From positions 58,802,735 through 58,866,734 of the forward strand of contig CM060947.1 in NCBI GenBank assembly GCA_030765055.1: DNA of 64,000 bases, read 5' to 3'. Under the pieces are notes generated by a model, which searched no databases, was not told the DNA's origin, and saw nothing but the letters and a program-made list of their open reading frames with translations. The stretch is from Mantis religiosa (Eukaryota > Arthropoda > Insecta > Mantodea > Mantidae). The position numbers and the translations under genes were made by a program. Shown here in pieces: positions 34,812 to 46,121 of the stretch. Each line of letters opens with the position of its first letter. Positions within the stretch are counted from its first letter, which is position 1.

Positions 34812-36111
34812 TACAGGGTATATATAAATGAATATCGGGGTTTTAACTCTTTATAATATTTATTACATTAAACTTACAGTTATAAATGATATGTCAAATG
34901 AAAAAGCAACTCAAACAGTTTTACCAAGAACCTTAAAAATGTTCAATGTGACTACCCTTTGTCACACGGCACACATCAAGTCTATAGCCGAGTTCTTCCC
35001 AAACGTTGATAAGTGTGTATTCAGTAACTGTAGCAACAGCTGCTTCAATCCGGTTTCTTAATTCATGGAGGTCAGCTGGTAGCGGAGGCACGTACACACG
35101 ATCCTTGATGAAGCCCCAAAGGTAAAAAACGCATGGCGTTAGGTCAGGAGAACGTGGAGGCCATGCATAGCAAGCCCTGTCATTGGGGCTCTTGCGGCCT
35201 ATCCAGCGCTCGGGTACAGTGACGTTCAACCAATCGCGTACTTCGTTATGTCAGTGAAGTGGCACACGATCTTGCTGAGGGAAGAGCCATTGCTCTAGTG
35301 TATCAAGGTAAGATGTGCCAGTTACAGTAGATTCACCAAAAAGGAAAGACCCCATAAAAGTTTCGGCGGGATGCCGCACAAAAAACATTCACTTTAGGGG
35401 AATCTCGTTGCATTTGTACCAACTCATGAGTATTTTCTGAGCCCCGGATGCGCACATTATGAGAGTTAACATGTCCACTAAGGTGAAAGGTCAATTCATC
35501 ACTGAAGACAACACAATCCATAAAATCGTCATCGTCATGAAACAACATGTCGCTTGCGAAGTTGGCACGTAATCCATGGTCTGTCGGCTTTAGAGCCTGT
35601 AATAACTAAACGGTAAGGACGTAGCCGTAAGCGTTTTCTTGCAACTTTCCAAACAGTCGAGACAGGAACTTGTAATTCACGACTGATTTCTTTGGGCAAC
35701 GAGTGAATGACTCTCTCACTCGCTCAACAGTCTCTTCACTTACTCTTGGTCGTCCCGTGCTCTTCCCTTTACAAAGACAGCCGGTATCTTCAAACTGATG
35801 ATACCATCTACGAATGTTATTATCATTAGGAGGATCACAACCGAACTTAATGCGGAACGCACGTTGCACAGTAACTACAGATTCGGTCATTGCTAACTGC
35901 AAAACACAAAACGCTTTCTGTTTACTAGTCACCATCTTTGCTACTACCGCTTTCTAGCGGATTGCGGCAGGAGCATTGCACACACATACACACTCGTGCC
36001 AACAAACCTGAGTTGCTTTTTCATTTGACATATCATTTATAACTATAAGTTTAAATATAATAAATATTATAAAGAGTTAAAACTCCGATGTTCATTTATA
36101 TGCACCCTGTA
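34812..36111 (-). mobile_element. Tc1/mariner-superfamily element with long inverted ends (1300 bp)
   Basis: The ends TACAGGGT...ACCCTGTA are flanked by TA (34810-34811 and 36112-36113). The inverted repeats extend about 110 bp each side, sharing AGTTTTAACTCTTTATAATA and TATGTCAAATGAAAAAGCAA with few differences. The size and the minus-strand transposase fill the element, so it is full length. Confidence 0.92.
34933..35935 (-). pseudogene. DUF4817/DDE_3-type transposase, frameshifted
   Basis: Reading from 35935: an N-terminal helix-turn-helix region (MVTSKQKAFCVLQLAMTES, then VQRAFRIKFGCDPP and GRPRVSEETVERVRESF), then the catalytic part VVFSDELTFHLSGHVNSHNV and DSPKVNVFCAASRRNFYG, then PPRSPDLTPCVFYLWGFIKD and a C-terminus ELRNRIEAAVATVTEY. 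The DDE aspartates are visible (FSDE, QQD near 35265, SPDL). The frame is broken between the three blocks (around 35600 and 35250), so no full protein is made. The arthropod family with DUF4817 plus DDE_3 domains matches this order. Confidence 0.88.
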
Positions 36112-36113
36112 TA

Positions 36114-36997
36114 ACGTAAAAGCATCCTTCAAAGTTGCAAGATCAAATAATGTTAACGTTGATGAAAGTATTTATTTGTTAAATGTTAAAAAGAATGTTT
36201 TTAAAAATAATGTATCCTCAAATGAAATAACAATTTTAAGAGGAAAGGAGAATTGCCTTGGTTTTATTTGCACATCATCTTGCATCCTCTCTCCTCTGCG
36301 TCTATGCCCTGAAAATAATAATCTTAATCCCTGAACAGCCGTGAAATTTCGAATAAATGTATCAGAATTCTTCAAGATAATCACCAAAGGTGAAAGTAAT
36401 TATCCATCTATTATCCTCGCACCTTTTGTTTTGCACAAAATCCTGCTACAAGTGTTAACAGCGGGTACGAAGGTAAACACGGAAAGATGGGGTATCCAGT
36501 TGTTAGATTTCCGCGTGAAACTTAGCCCGATGTCGAAATAATGAGCAGGTTCAGTACAACGTTTTACATTCATTTCTGCCTATCTATAGCAAGTGGAAGT
36601 GTAGAGTGAGGGTACTTCCATTAACTCCCTGGCAATAGCGTCAATTTCCAGTATGCGAGCCGTTCAGCCATTGCATGCGCAAACCTGCACGCGCGAAAGC
36701 CATTTGTTGTTGGTTATAGACGAGCGGTACTGCACGGGACCAAGCCCTGGGTGGTTGCAGGATGCGGAGAAGTTCGTTAAGGATAAGTGGTGACGTGTGG
36801 CAATGCGTGCATAAACAGTAATGATCACGTGAGATTGTTATTGTTCCTTACCCGAGCGGAGCAGATGATGATTTGGATGACATCACAGAGCTTCCCCAAT
36901 CGGCTTATAGAGTAGCACACCAACGTCACACCTCATACCACTCCCACAGAGCTGGATGACACTTGCTTCTAAGCTAAGCTACTTTAAATGCAGGAAC
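36114..36997. other. Unassigned spacer
   Basis: About 880 bp with no feature I can support. Confidence 0.45.
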
Positions 36998-37001
36998 TTA
37001 A

Positions 37002-38454
37002 GGGCCCTTGGAGGTTATTTTATCCAGACATTGCTAGTTTTTAACAATATTAAAATATAAATATACAAAAAACTAAACAAATTGAAATGTGGTATGATTA
37101 CAGTATAAGAATGTGTGCATTTAACGATTGTATAATATTTACATTAAGTTCATACAGTTCCTTGCAAAAGGGGCATAAGGCACTCTGTGTATCCCGAAAA
37201 AAAAGTATTACACCCTATACTTGAGGTCTAGGTGTCTTGTAGGAATTTAAAGCTATAGACACCAATCTTTCTCCTAAATAACATAAGACACCGTTTTATT
37301 ATATAAACTAAACAGAAAGCATACATAGTTTATACTATGCACATGAAAAATTATTCATTTGTGTTAAAACGAAATATAATATTTTTAAGGACTGAATTTC
37401 ATTTTCCCTCCATTTTATAAATCTTATGAATATAAAAGTTAGATTAATGTCTTTAGGTAACATTAACAAATAATCACTAAAAATGTTGTATCAACATCTT
37501 TTATAGTTTTTGAGAAACATGCACCTAAATTATGAAAAATCAAGGTTTTGGGAAATCACGATTTAAGATTAAGCACCATTCTTTTTAAATTATACATACC
37601 CTCAGAACATGCCTGCTCCATATTCCTGCTCAGTTAGGTTTTCCTCATCTTTTCTTTTCCTTTTCTTACCTTTAGCTCTACTTTCAAGCAACTGAGCTGT
37701 TCTTTTTGGCTCTGAGAGTGGACGCACATCTTTAGACATGCTGCCTTCATATTTTCACCAACCTTTATACCCATTTCTGTCATTACTTTATGCCTACCAC
37801 TGCAGCCATAATTATAACAATAGAAAACACCATAATATACACCAATTTTAAAGTTTTTTGCCCAACATGTACAGTTTTTGGAACTATTTCCCATATTATA
37901 TGATGAAAACTTTCATTTGGGTTTTGGATTCAATCATGCAAGCATTTTCTCAGTAATTCATCTTGAGAAAGTTCCCTAAATACTGGTATAATTGCCAAAA
38001 GAACCTCTTCTGGAAGAGAATGTTTATGTTTATAAATTTCTTTCCTAATCTGAGCTCATTGAAAACCACACCCTTAGGATACAGATCATGCTGTGGATTA
38101 CTGTCTGTGGATAAGTTATGAAAATAAATGGCCCAAATAGCTTGTTTCATTTCTAGAATTGTTTCACCTGTATTTCTCCTGATAGCTAGTCCATAATACT
38201 GATGGAGGAGGTCACTGTCTGTTAATCTTCCACGACCTGCAAGTGGTTTGCCATCTGGAAGAATCTTTTCCTTCATACTACATCGGAAAGTGGGCGTGTC
38301 ATTGCGCCGCCATCTATAAATTGATGGATTATAGGGCTTTAATATCAGTTGACACCCTATGTTATATATATCATTTGAAAGCTGAAGAATTATATAATTT
38401 TTAACACTAAAAACAAAAAATCGATTTTTTAGGCCCATCGAGCTCCCAGTGCCC
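37002..38454 (-). mobile_element. TTAA-flanked Kolobok-like element (1453 bp)
   Basis: TTAA lies at both edges (36998-37001 and 38455-38458), and the ends are imperfect inverted repeats (GGGCCCTTGGAGG against GGGCACTGGGAGC). Two minus-strand ORFs inside resemble the arthropod/cnidarian protein family with a Mutator-like transposase domain (PF20700), found in TTAA-targeting Kolobok elements. piggyBac also uses TTAA, but the proteins do not look like piggyBac. Confidence 0.65.
37634..38438 (-). pseudogene. Kolobok/Mutator-like transposase remnant
   Basis: The first block contains GRGRLTDSDLLHQYYGLAIR, RNTGETILEMKQAIWAIYFH and LSTDSNPQHDLYPKG. This is the segment with the invariant YYGLAIRRN and the STD...PQH pattern of the family. 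A later frame (37634-37894) has KIGVYYGVFYCYNYGCSGRH and EMGIKVGENMKAAC, the C-terminal part. The N-terminal and central catalytic region is missing and the two blocks are in different frames, so the gene is dead. Confidence 0.55.
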
Positions 38455-38458
38455 TTAA

Positions 38459-38718
38459 TGGAGGTACGGCTACTCTACATGTTCCTTAAAATGCGATGCC
38501 AAGATTTCAGAAAAATTACATTTTTTTAAACTTCCTGAATAAAAATAAGTTAAACAAATGTATTTGTGCGTAGATGGGTGTGTTAGTCCAGATAAGTACG
38601 ACCTCTAAACAGGAGAAGGCTAAAGAAAGTATTTGGAAAACTGTTACTAAACCTGAAAAAGGAATTCAGTTTTGTGTTATCTGATAATATAAGAAGCGGT
38701 GAAACGGTAAAAAGCGGT
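38459..38718. other. Flank shared with 62500-62610
   Basis: The last about 60 bp (TTTTGTGTTATCTGATAATA, then AGCGGTGAAACGGTAAA) match the region before the tRNA-Arg pseudogene at 62611. The rest is unassigned. Confidence 0.45.
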
Positions 38719-38791
38719 AACCGCGTTGCCTAATGGATTAGGTATCAGACTGCAGATCAGAGGATTGAATGTTCGAAACATGTTATGGTCG
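38719..38791 (+). pseudogene. tRNA-Arg-derived pseudogene
   Basis: The 73 nt segment keeps a tRNA-Arg-like layout: AACCGCGTTGCCTAATGGAT (A box) and GTTCGAAAC (B box), closing with TATGGTCG. The anticodon loop reads CTGCAGA and the acceptor stem has mismatches. Flanks resemble those of the copy at 62611, so it is a duplicated tRNA locus and not a SINE head. Confidence 0.65.
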
Positions 38792-39114
38792 ATGATAATT
38801 TTGGCACTCGTAATTCTCTTACCTCAGAACGAGACCTCGGGAGGAACAGGGAGTTTCCTTCGGAGTACTCGTCATTTAGACAAATTCTTATTCCTTTGGC
38901 TACAATATAATTATTACTATGATTCTTCTTATGAATAGAACATCTACTGGGTGTAATTGCTATGTTCTTAGATATCAAAGCATATAGATTTTGTATCTCT
39001 TGACATCATGTGAATTGAGTTTGTCTCTCATTCCCTAATGTAGGGTTATTAAAGTATTATTATTCTTATTAAAGTATTATTAAAGGTTATTAAAGGTTAT
39101 TAAAGTATTATTCA
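38792..39114. other. Spacer with AT-rich microsatellite
   Basis: Includes a (TTATTAAAG)-like irregular run at about 39045-39112 that abuts the LINE 3' end and is probably its A/T-rich tail. The first part is shared with 62684-62870. Confidence 0.5.
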
Positions 39115-39740
39115 GCGATTCCTCCAATCTTCTTCTTCTTCACTTCAGGGATTAGCCATTTCTGCCTCTTCCGTCTTCGCATTCTATGAGCTATTCTCAT
39201 CCTTTTCTAGGGTGTCCTACATCTCTTCTTCCACGAGGATTATATCTTCTTATTAAAACCGGTAATCTTTCTTCGTCCATTCATATGTTCTTTCCAGCTC
39301 TGTATATTTTCTTCTATTTTGTCCTGTAATTTATATATGACTAGTTCGTCTCTAATAGTTTCATTTCTTATTAAATCTTGTCTAGTACATTCTTTAACTC
39401 TTCTTAAGAACCTCAATTCTGCTGCCGTATCTTACTTTTATCTCTTCCTTTTAATATCCAGCACTCACGTCCATACATGAGTTCTGGAACTGCCAACATT
39501 ATATAAAATTTTAACTTTGTTTCTTTTCTTGCTTTGTTTTTCAATGTTCTTGCTATAGTTCTACATATTTGCTGAAAATTGTTAATTTTGTTTTCTATGT
39601 CTTTGTCTAAGTCGAAGCTTACATCACAGCCCAAATAGCTGAAATTCGAGAGCTGTTTCGGGTATTTATTTTCAATGCTTATTTTTGATATTTTGATCTT
39701 ACATTGGAGATCTTTGATCTCCAATCTTTCACTACAGGTA
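39115..39740 (-). mobile_element. LINE 3' fragment (RT C-terminal region)
   Basis: The minus-strand protein reads LSNFSYLGCDVSFDLDKDIE, RTIARTLKNKARKETKLKFY and AVPELMYGRECWILKGRDKS. This is the thumb/C-terminal part of a non-LTR reverse transcriptase, related to 54104-55512. RT catalytic motifs are missing, so it is 5' truncated. The frame breaks near 39435 and decayed coding continues to about 39130. Confidence 0.75.
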
Positions 39741-40985
39741 GACCGCAAACAAACTGCGGTCGGTATGCGCATGCGTGAGGTGAGCCTTCTCCCCTTCAAC
39801 ACCATCCAAGTTTCACGTGACTCCCACCCCTCCCTTCCTGCATGCGACAGAGCGCAAACAATACGAAATGCGTGCATTTTAATGCTGTTTTGATTTTCAA
39901 AGTTAACAGAAAATAATTACCTCGGACATAACCTCACAACGATCAACAAATTGATAGAATCATTCTTCATTTAAACTCTGAGGAACACAGCAGTGATTCG
40001 GCAGAAAATGCAAAGAGTGAATGTAACAGTAAATGGGTAAGCAAGTTAAACAGTTAACCAGTGCAGCCCGTGCGATGTAGGAGAGGCAACCTAAAATAAC
40101 GATGGAGGGGGAAAGGTAGAGGACTCCAGTGTTGGTCAGCCACGCCTCCAGCTGCATTTTTTTCGCGGTCTAGTTATAGAATTCTGATCGGTATGTTCTG
40201 CGTGCATTTCATTGGTTAGGAAAGTTTTATGTATCTTAAATGTTCATTTTTTCTGGTGTTGCATAAACAAGATATTTCAAATGTTTGAGCCAGGTGAGCG
40301 TGAAGGCGACGAACTTTCTCCACTTCTTCCTCTCATCTAGCAGGAGGACATCTATTCAAAAATCGATGCACACAGAGCCTGAATTGAGGCGGAAATCCAT
40401 CGTGCATGAACTGAGTACCGGAGCCTAACAAGCGGACTACGTACTGTACTGTAGCACAAAGAAAACAACGGTGAAATGCATCACCTTCACCCATTTTAAC
40501 AGATGTAAAGGCGAATGTTTACTGCTGTACTACTTGTTGTAGGGTTATGGCTTTGGACAGCTACGTAATACACATCTCAGATTTGTAGCAAAGGCGCTCT
40601 ATCATGGAAATGCAAATTTGCGGACCTATGTTCATATAACATTTTTATCCTCTATAGACAAGTTTTGGGTTACACTAATGATCACCAAAGGCCGAACCAA
40701 GAATAGCCATTTTACTGTAACAACACAGCGTTCATTCTGTTTGTTATAACGTCCATTTTCTTCCTTTTGTGATAACCTACTTAACATTTTTCTGTTCCTA
40801 AGCGGTTTCAAGTCGTAAATAGAAAGCATTAATTTAAACTTCTCTCCGTAAGGAAAGAACATAGTGACACTCGCATGTTAGCCTAAAAGATAAATTTCGT
40901 AGTATGACACCAACTATTTAAACAAACTCCTTGTTACTTATTTCTCATCCTGGAATGAGTGCAATTTAGAGGAGAAAAAAAAATA
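39741..40985. other. Unassigned intergenic region
   Basis: About 1.2 kb with no gene or element I recognise. The GCGCATGCG stretch near 39767 is locally GC-rich. Confidence 0.45.
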
Positions 40986-40988
40986 ACT

Positions 40989-41061
40989 CGACCGTGACAG
41001 GACTCGAACCTGCAATCTTCGGATCCGAAGTCCGACGCCTTATCCATTAGGCCACACGGTC
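40989..41061 (-). tRNA. tRNA-Arg(TCG), dispersed copy
   Basis: An intact 73 nt tRNA-Arg with loop CTTCGGA and B box GGTTCGAGTCC, matching the unit 2 and 3 genes. A T9 run (plus-strand A run at 40975-40983) gives a strong Pol III stop. Flanks do not resemble the array unit, so it is a separate locus. Confidence 0.96.
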
Positions 41062-41064
41062 CCT

Positions 41065-42403
41065 TGCTACAATGAGCTACAAAAGGAAATATGTTGTCAT
41101 GTTTAATGAAAATGTACCCTTTACAATTATAACCGGAAGTTTGTCTTTCCGCATACATCATGGTAACCCCTCTGCAGGAAACCGGTTTCTTTTTGCTGTA
41201 ATTTGTGGACACTCACACTGTGTACTCAAAACGCACGTGCCCTTATAAATAATCTCAATCGTCAGGAATAATGATATTAATTGACTACTTTACCACATTC
41301 TTCGACCTGCTCCACATACTTTCTATTTAATATTACTTTTACAAAGTTTCTGTACAGGCTCTTTATCTCTTCTGGCCCAAGCCTGTTGTTCTAGTTATTT
41401 CTATTGAGTATTTCACATAGAAGATCCAGAATCTCTTGTATTTCCAAGAAGTACAATATTAATACATTTAAGCAACACAGCCTTTGTATGACAAAACTAC
41501 CCCATCAGTCCTATTTTCTTTGCTAACGCTTGCTATTAAATTATTTCAAGAAAATGAATGCATGCAAATACATCACGAGTTAACGCCAATTCTTGAAATT
41601 ATATAGAACTTAATACATCGGCCGGGAATCACGTTTGTAAAGGACTTCACAAATAATGAGACTTGCGTATGACTTTTGCCAAAATTCTTCAAGGGATATG
41701 TTTAATGTAATTATTAGTTTCTTACTGATTCAAAAGTGCAGTTAATTACTGTTTGTACGTGCGAATAGCTTCCAAATTTCTGCCATTGTACAGATAGATA
41801 AGTTCTTAGCTCTAGGATTACACAAATGTGGTACAAAAGACTTCTGTGTCAGTTTTTGAATGTTTTATGCTTTAGATTTTTCTATCAAAGTATTCTAACC
41901 TACAGTTGGGGGAAAGCTGGATTTTACTATAAGAGCATTAATGTCTTTAAAGAAATTAAACACTGCAGTCAAATATATCACATTTCCATTCAGTATGACA
42001 TCTCATCGGTCATTATATTTCGCCCTCCCTCCCCAGTCCTTCAACATGGGCACATTTGTCTGTTAGTTACTGATATAGATGTGACGTTTCGCTTTGACTA
42101 AATTGAGATCTACTTCAACATTCTTTATGGATCACGCATCAATTATTATTTCGAAGAAAGGAGCGAGAACTCCGGATAAGGAATTAGAGAACCAGTGACA
42201 TTTATAGGTAAAATATCCCGGCATTGAGGCATTGAACACAAGTTCTATCATACAGTTTTAAAAGTATGTTATTTTCATAATTATTTACCAGCATATACAT
42301 TACAATCTACTTCCAACACTCTTCAGGCAATAATTAATACAACCGCTGTAATACACAAGCACATTGTCTGTGTTAGTATTTCTCAGTTAATTATTTTATG
42401 ATA
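41065..42403. other. Unassigned intergenic region
   Basis: About 1.3 kb without a supported feature. The ORF at 41826 matches nothing I know. Confidence 0.45.
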
Positions 42404-42405
42404 TA

Positions 42406-43669
42406 TGTGACGGCTGTTCAAAAAAGAATGATCACTTTTTTGACACCCTACCTTTACTCATCCTTACAATGTTGATGGTCCTTCTCAAAATAGTCTCCCC
42501 TGAATGCGATGCACTTGTCCCAGCGTTTCTGCCAGTCTTTAAAGACATGCTGGAAAACATTTATGAGACATCCTTCAAAATTGCCTCCGCAGCCTTCACC
42601 ACTGCTTCTGATGATGGATAATGCCTCCCACTAAGGCGTTTCAAGTTAGCGAATATAAAAAAAAGTCGTATGGGGCTAAATCCGGACTATAGGGAGCGTG
42701 AGGGATGTACTTCACGTTGTCCTTTGCAAGATATTCAGCAACAACATTGGCAATTTGCGGCCGCGCATGATCGTGGTGCAGCATCCAGCCTGCTTCACGG
42801 AAATGTGTCTTTTGTGCCTGATATGGACTTGCAATGTTTTCAGTACATCCCTGTAGTATTTTCCAGTTACTGATGTGTGTGCAGGTACAACATGCTGATA
42901 AACCATTCCATGTATATCAAAGAATGAGATGACCACAACTTTCCCAGCAGAAGCAACCATTTTTGCTTTTTTGGGGTTGGTGATGAAGGGGATTTCCACA
43001 CATAGCTTTGCTGTTTGCTCTCAGAATCAAAATGATGTAGCCAAGTTTCAGCAGCAGTGATTACTTTTGAAAGAAAATCCGATCTTCCTCTAACATCAAC
43101 TTTAACTGCATGCAGACCTGCATGCGAATGTCCTTTTGTTCGGGAATCAACAGTCTTGGATCCCATCGCGCACAAAGACGTCTCATGTGTAATGTTTCTG
43201 TCACCAACATATGGGTGGCACCCCATGAAATGTTCAGTATATCAGAAAGTGATATTAATGTAATTCGTCGATCCTGTCTCACAATGGCAGCAGCAGTAAG
43301 AGCAGTAACTGGAGCACTGGGTCCACCTACCTTTGAAATTGATTGTCTCCTCTCTTTAAAAATTTCAAACCACCTTCGAGCTGTGCTGTAGGGAAGAACA
43401 GACTCTCCATATGCCTGCTGTAGCAATTTATAGGCCTCAACTGAAGATTTGTTGAGACGAAATCAGAATTTCAAAGCCGCATATTGTTCCTCGCATGTTA
43501 CTTCCATTGCAGCGGTAGGCGATACTGAACATGTCTGAACTTGCCTGGTTCTCATACGTGGGCGTGTTTGTTTCTCATTAAGCTAACAGAAATTAAAAAA
43601 GATTGAAGTTTATTGCGAAAAATTATGACCGTAAAAAAATTTTGATGATTCTTTATTGAACAGCTCTCG
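42406..43669 (-). mobile_element. Full-length mariner (1264 bp), dead
   Basis: Inverted ends (GGCTGTTCAAAAAAGAATGA left; TTCTTTATTGAACAGCTCTC right) are flanked by TA at 42404-42405 and 43670-43671. It is the same family as 4672 and 60920, and the only copy here with both ends and the full coding length. Confidence 0.92.
42660..43515 (-). pseudogene. Mariner transposase, frameshifted and with a nonsense codon
   Basis: Reading from about 43515: MEVTCEEQYAALKF, then an in-frame TGA, then SSVEAYKLLQQAYGESVLPY and the helix-turn-helix region to GGPSAPVTALTAAAIVRQDR. After a shift near 43065 come FLSKVITAAETWLHHFDSES, and after another near 42965 GKVVVISFFDIHGMVYQHVV and HTSVTGKYYRDVLKTLQVHI. A further shift follows near 42810. 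The first catalytic aspartate is lost (TAAETW for the usual TGDETW). It cannot make transposase. Confidence 0.88.
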
Positions 43670-43671
43670 TA

Positions 43672-44620
43672 CGATAATATGGCAATGCAGTAGACTTTAA
43701 CCGATAGTCAAATCATTAGAGAGCGGTCGGTCGCTATGTGATGCCTTTGAAATTACCTTCTTCTTAAAAATAAATAACGGTTTCCCATTTAAGAGAATAA
43801 ACACTATTCGAGAATTCATAAAAATGACAAGAAATATCTCTGAAATTGTTTATTCTGCAAAAAAAGTCGTATCACATATAAATTGAGTATTTTAACGAGA
43901 TTTACATCTTTTTGGCTAGTAGGTAAGATTTTTCTATCGTTAATGATTTCCAAGTTATGCAAAAGTCATTTAGAAAAAAAAAAAGAGAACTATTTAGCAC
44001 ATTCCCAGAAAATCCATACTGTAAGTTATATGTGTTATGAAAATATATAATTTTAAATAAAATATAAACATTTCGGGCAAATAAAAATTCTCATAACATA
44101 TTCCATATAGAAGGCAGTCTAGGTTCGGGGTATCTTCTTGAAAATATTTGTGTTGCTTTTTGTAAGCTGCTGAACTAAATTTGCAAACTTGGTATCTATC
44201 CAACTTTTCTTTTTTGAGTTATGCTGTTTACACATGTGCATCTGTATCTGAAAGTGCCTTTTGTTTAGACTGGTGTATATACCTTCACTGAATTTTTTGT
44301 ATTAGATTCTTGGGAGGAATGCAATACTTCTCCTGCTTACATAATCTAGGTACAAACTAGAGATAGAAATACAAACATATGTGCGCTTCACACTTTGTTT
44401 CATGAACCTATAAACGACAAAAGACAGTTTTTAAAAAATATTTTCAATGTACTCAATGAAATCTATAAGGATTTAAAGATGGCCTCTATGAGTTATACGT
44501 CCGGTATAAAATGTAAGTCTGAGGATATGTTGCTTCGTATTTAACATCGAATGAACCACTGACTGTAGAAGAAGTTAAACTATAAGAGAACAGAAGTATG
44601 CAACATAACAACAAAAACCT
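43672..44620. other. Unassigned intergenic region
   Basis: About 950 bp, AT-rich, no supported feature. Confidence 0.45.
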
Positions 44621-44702
44621 CGCAGTCGGTAGGACTCGAACCTACGCTCCCAGAGGGAATCTGATTTCTAGTCAGACGCCTTAACCACTCGGCCACGACT
44701 GC
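44621..44702 (-). tRNA. tRNA-Ser(AGA), dispersed copy
   Basis: An intact 82 nt tRNA-Ser, the same as the unit 3 and 4 genes throughout the tRNA, with loop CTAGAAA. The acceptor pairs fully and a T5 run follows on the minus strand (plus AAAAA at 44613-44617). Flanks are unrelated to the array. Confidence 0.96.
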
Positions 44703-45649
44703 AGATATGAAAAACGATAGTAAAGTTGAGTATTAAGTTGCGTATTGCAATTCACAATTTGTTTTTCTAAACAGGAAGGGAGATATTCCGCATGATACAT
44801 TTTCTCGACATCGGTGTCTAAAACTAAAGCAGTCAAAATAGTTTGATGTGCACTTTTATTGTGTTCACCATATTTTTATGAAACCGTTTCAATATTGAGG
44901 TTCTATTAGTTTCGTTTTATTCGAGGTGCACGCTTATCAGTTTGTCATAAAGGTATTAAGCATCAGTATATATCGTTTTTATTTTCTTCTGTAAATATTC
45001 AAATATAAATAATTGCTTGTTACTCCCGTTTACTATATGATTAAATAGTCATTTATTTTTCTATATAGTGCTACAAAAACTTTTAACTTAAATAGTACTG
45101 AGATACAAATCAAAAGTTTGGCTTTCTTTATTTTTGCTCGTGAATCAAAAATATCCTACACTTGCAGTAGCAATAGTTGAACATTAGATTTTCCCTTCTT
45201 TATTGTGTAAAAACTTTCTCCTTTCTAAGCTGTGTATAAGAGAATGACCTCTCCTTTTTAATTTCTTGTTTGCATTTGCCCTATCGTAGAATAGTGAGAG
45301 TGAAATCAATTTCTTTTGCATACCTATTATTCCTTCTCGTAATTTTCAAATGGAAGGGTCAAAGAAGAGAAGCTTTACCTATCAGCAATTGCTAATCACT
45401 TTTCATTAATGAGCAACGAATTTCTTTCTCTTTAATCTCCGTTATTTTCCTCCGTCCAGAGGTAAACGAAAAAATGACTTTATTTCCCTCTATCTTTCTC
45501 CATTATCGGTCTCTTGCATCTATAAACAAAGCTTGTGGCGTACAAATCTCCTTAAAATCAATTTCCCTCATTAAGTTTTAAAACATTGGTAAACTTTGAC
45601 ATTTATTACGCACGTGTCTCAAGATACATAAATAGAAATAGGGAAAAAC
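44703..45649. other. Unassigned intergenic region
   Basis: About 950 bp before the retrotransposon, with no supported feature. Confidence 0.45.
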
Positions 45650-46121
45650 TTGTCCTGCAATGAGGCTTACTCTCTTCTGAGTTGTTCGAGACGCCGAAGT
45701 GTGAACACCAAGCGATCCATCGAGAGACAACTCCTAGCCAGCAGAGCAGCAATGCCCAAGCAGCCCTCTTAGGGCCTTGGCCTCCGCTGCGAGGAAACTG
45801 GTGGACTGCAAGAGAAGGCCGCTTTTTTGTAGCCGCATCAACTCGACTACCGCAGCCTGGGACAGCCTCGTGTCTGCTAGACTGCAAGTGAAGACTGCTT
45901 CTTCGTAGGAACAGCTTTGTGCCTGCGAGCAAACAGGAAGCAGAAACAGCATTGTAATTGGGTAGGATAGCAAGGCCGCAGCCAACAGTCCTAGACTGGT
46001 TGCTTAGGCGCCTTAGGGTAGGCCCTCTGCTATCCGTGCTGATTAGCGCCCTAGACGTGCTCTATCAAAACTCACTCTTCTTTTCATCTATTCTATCAAA
46101 CTCCATTCTCATTGCACTGCC

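Noticed and set aside
37002..38454. piggyBac element, because of the TTAA flanks
   Set aside because: The encoded blocks (YYGLAIRRN, STD...PQH) do not look like piggyBac transposase; a Kolobok-like element fits better.
40934..41212. 92-codon ORF with GPCGLMDKASDFGSEDCRFE
   Set aside because: It is the tRNA-Arg gene read as protein.
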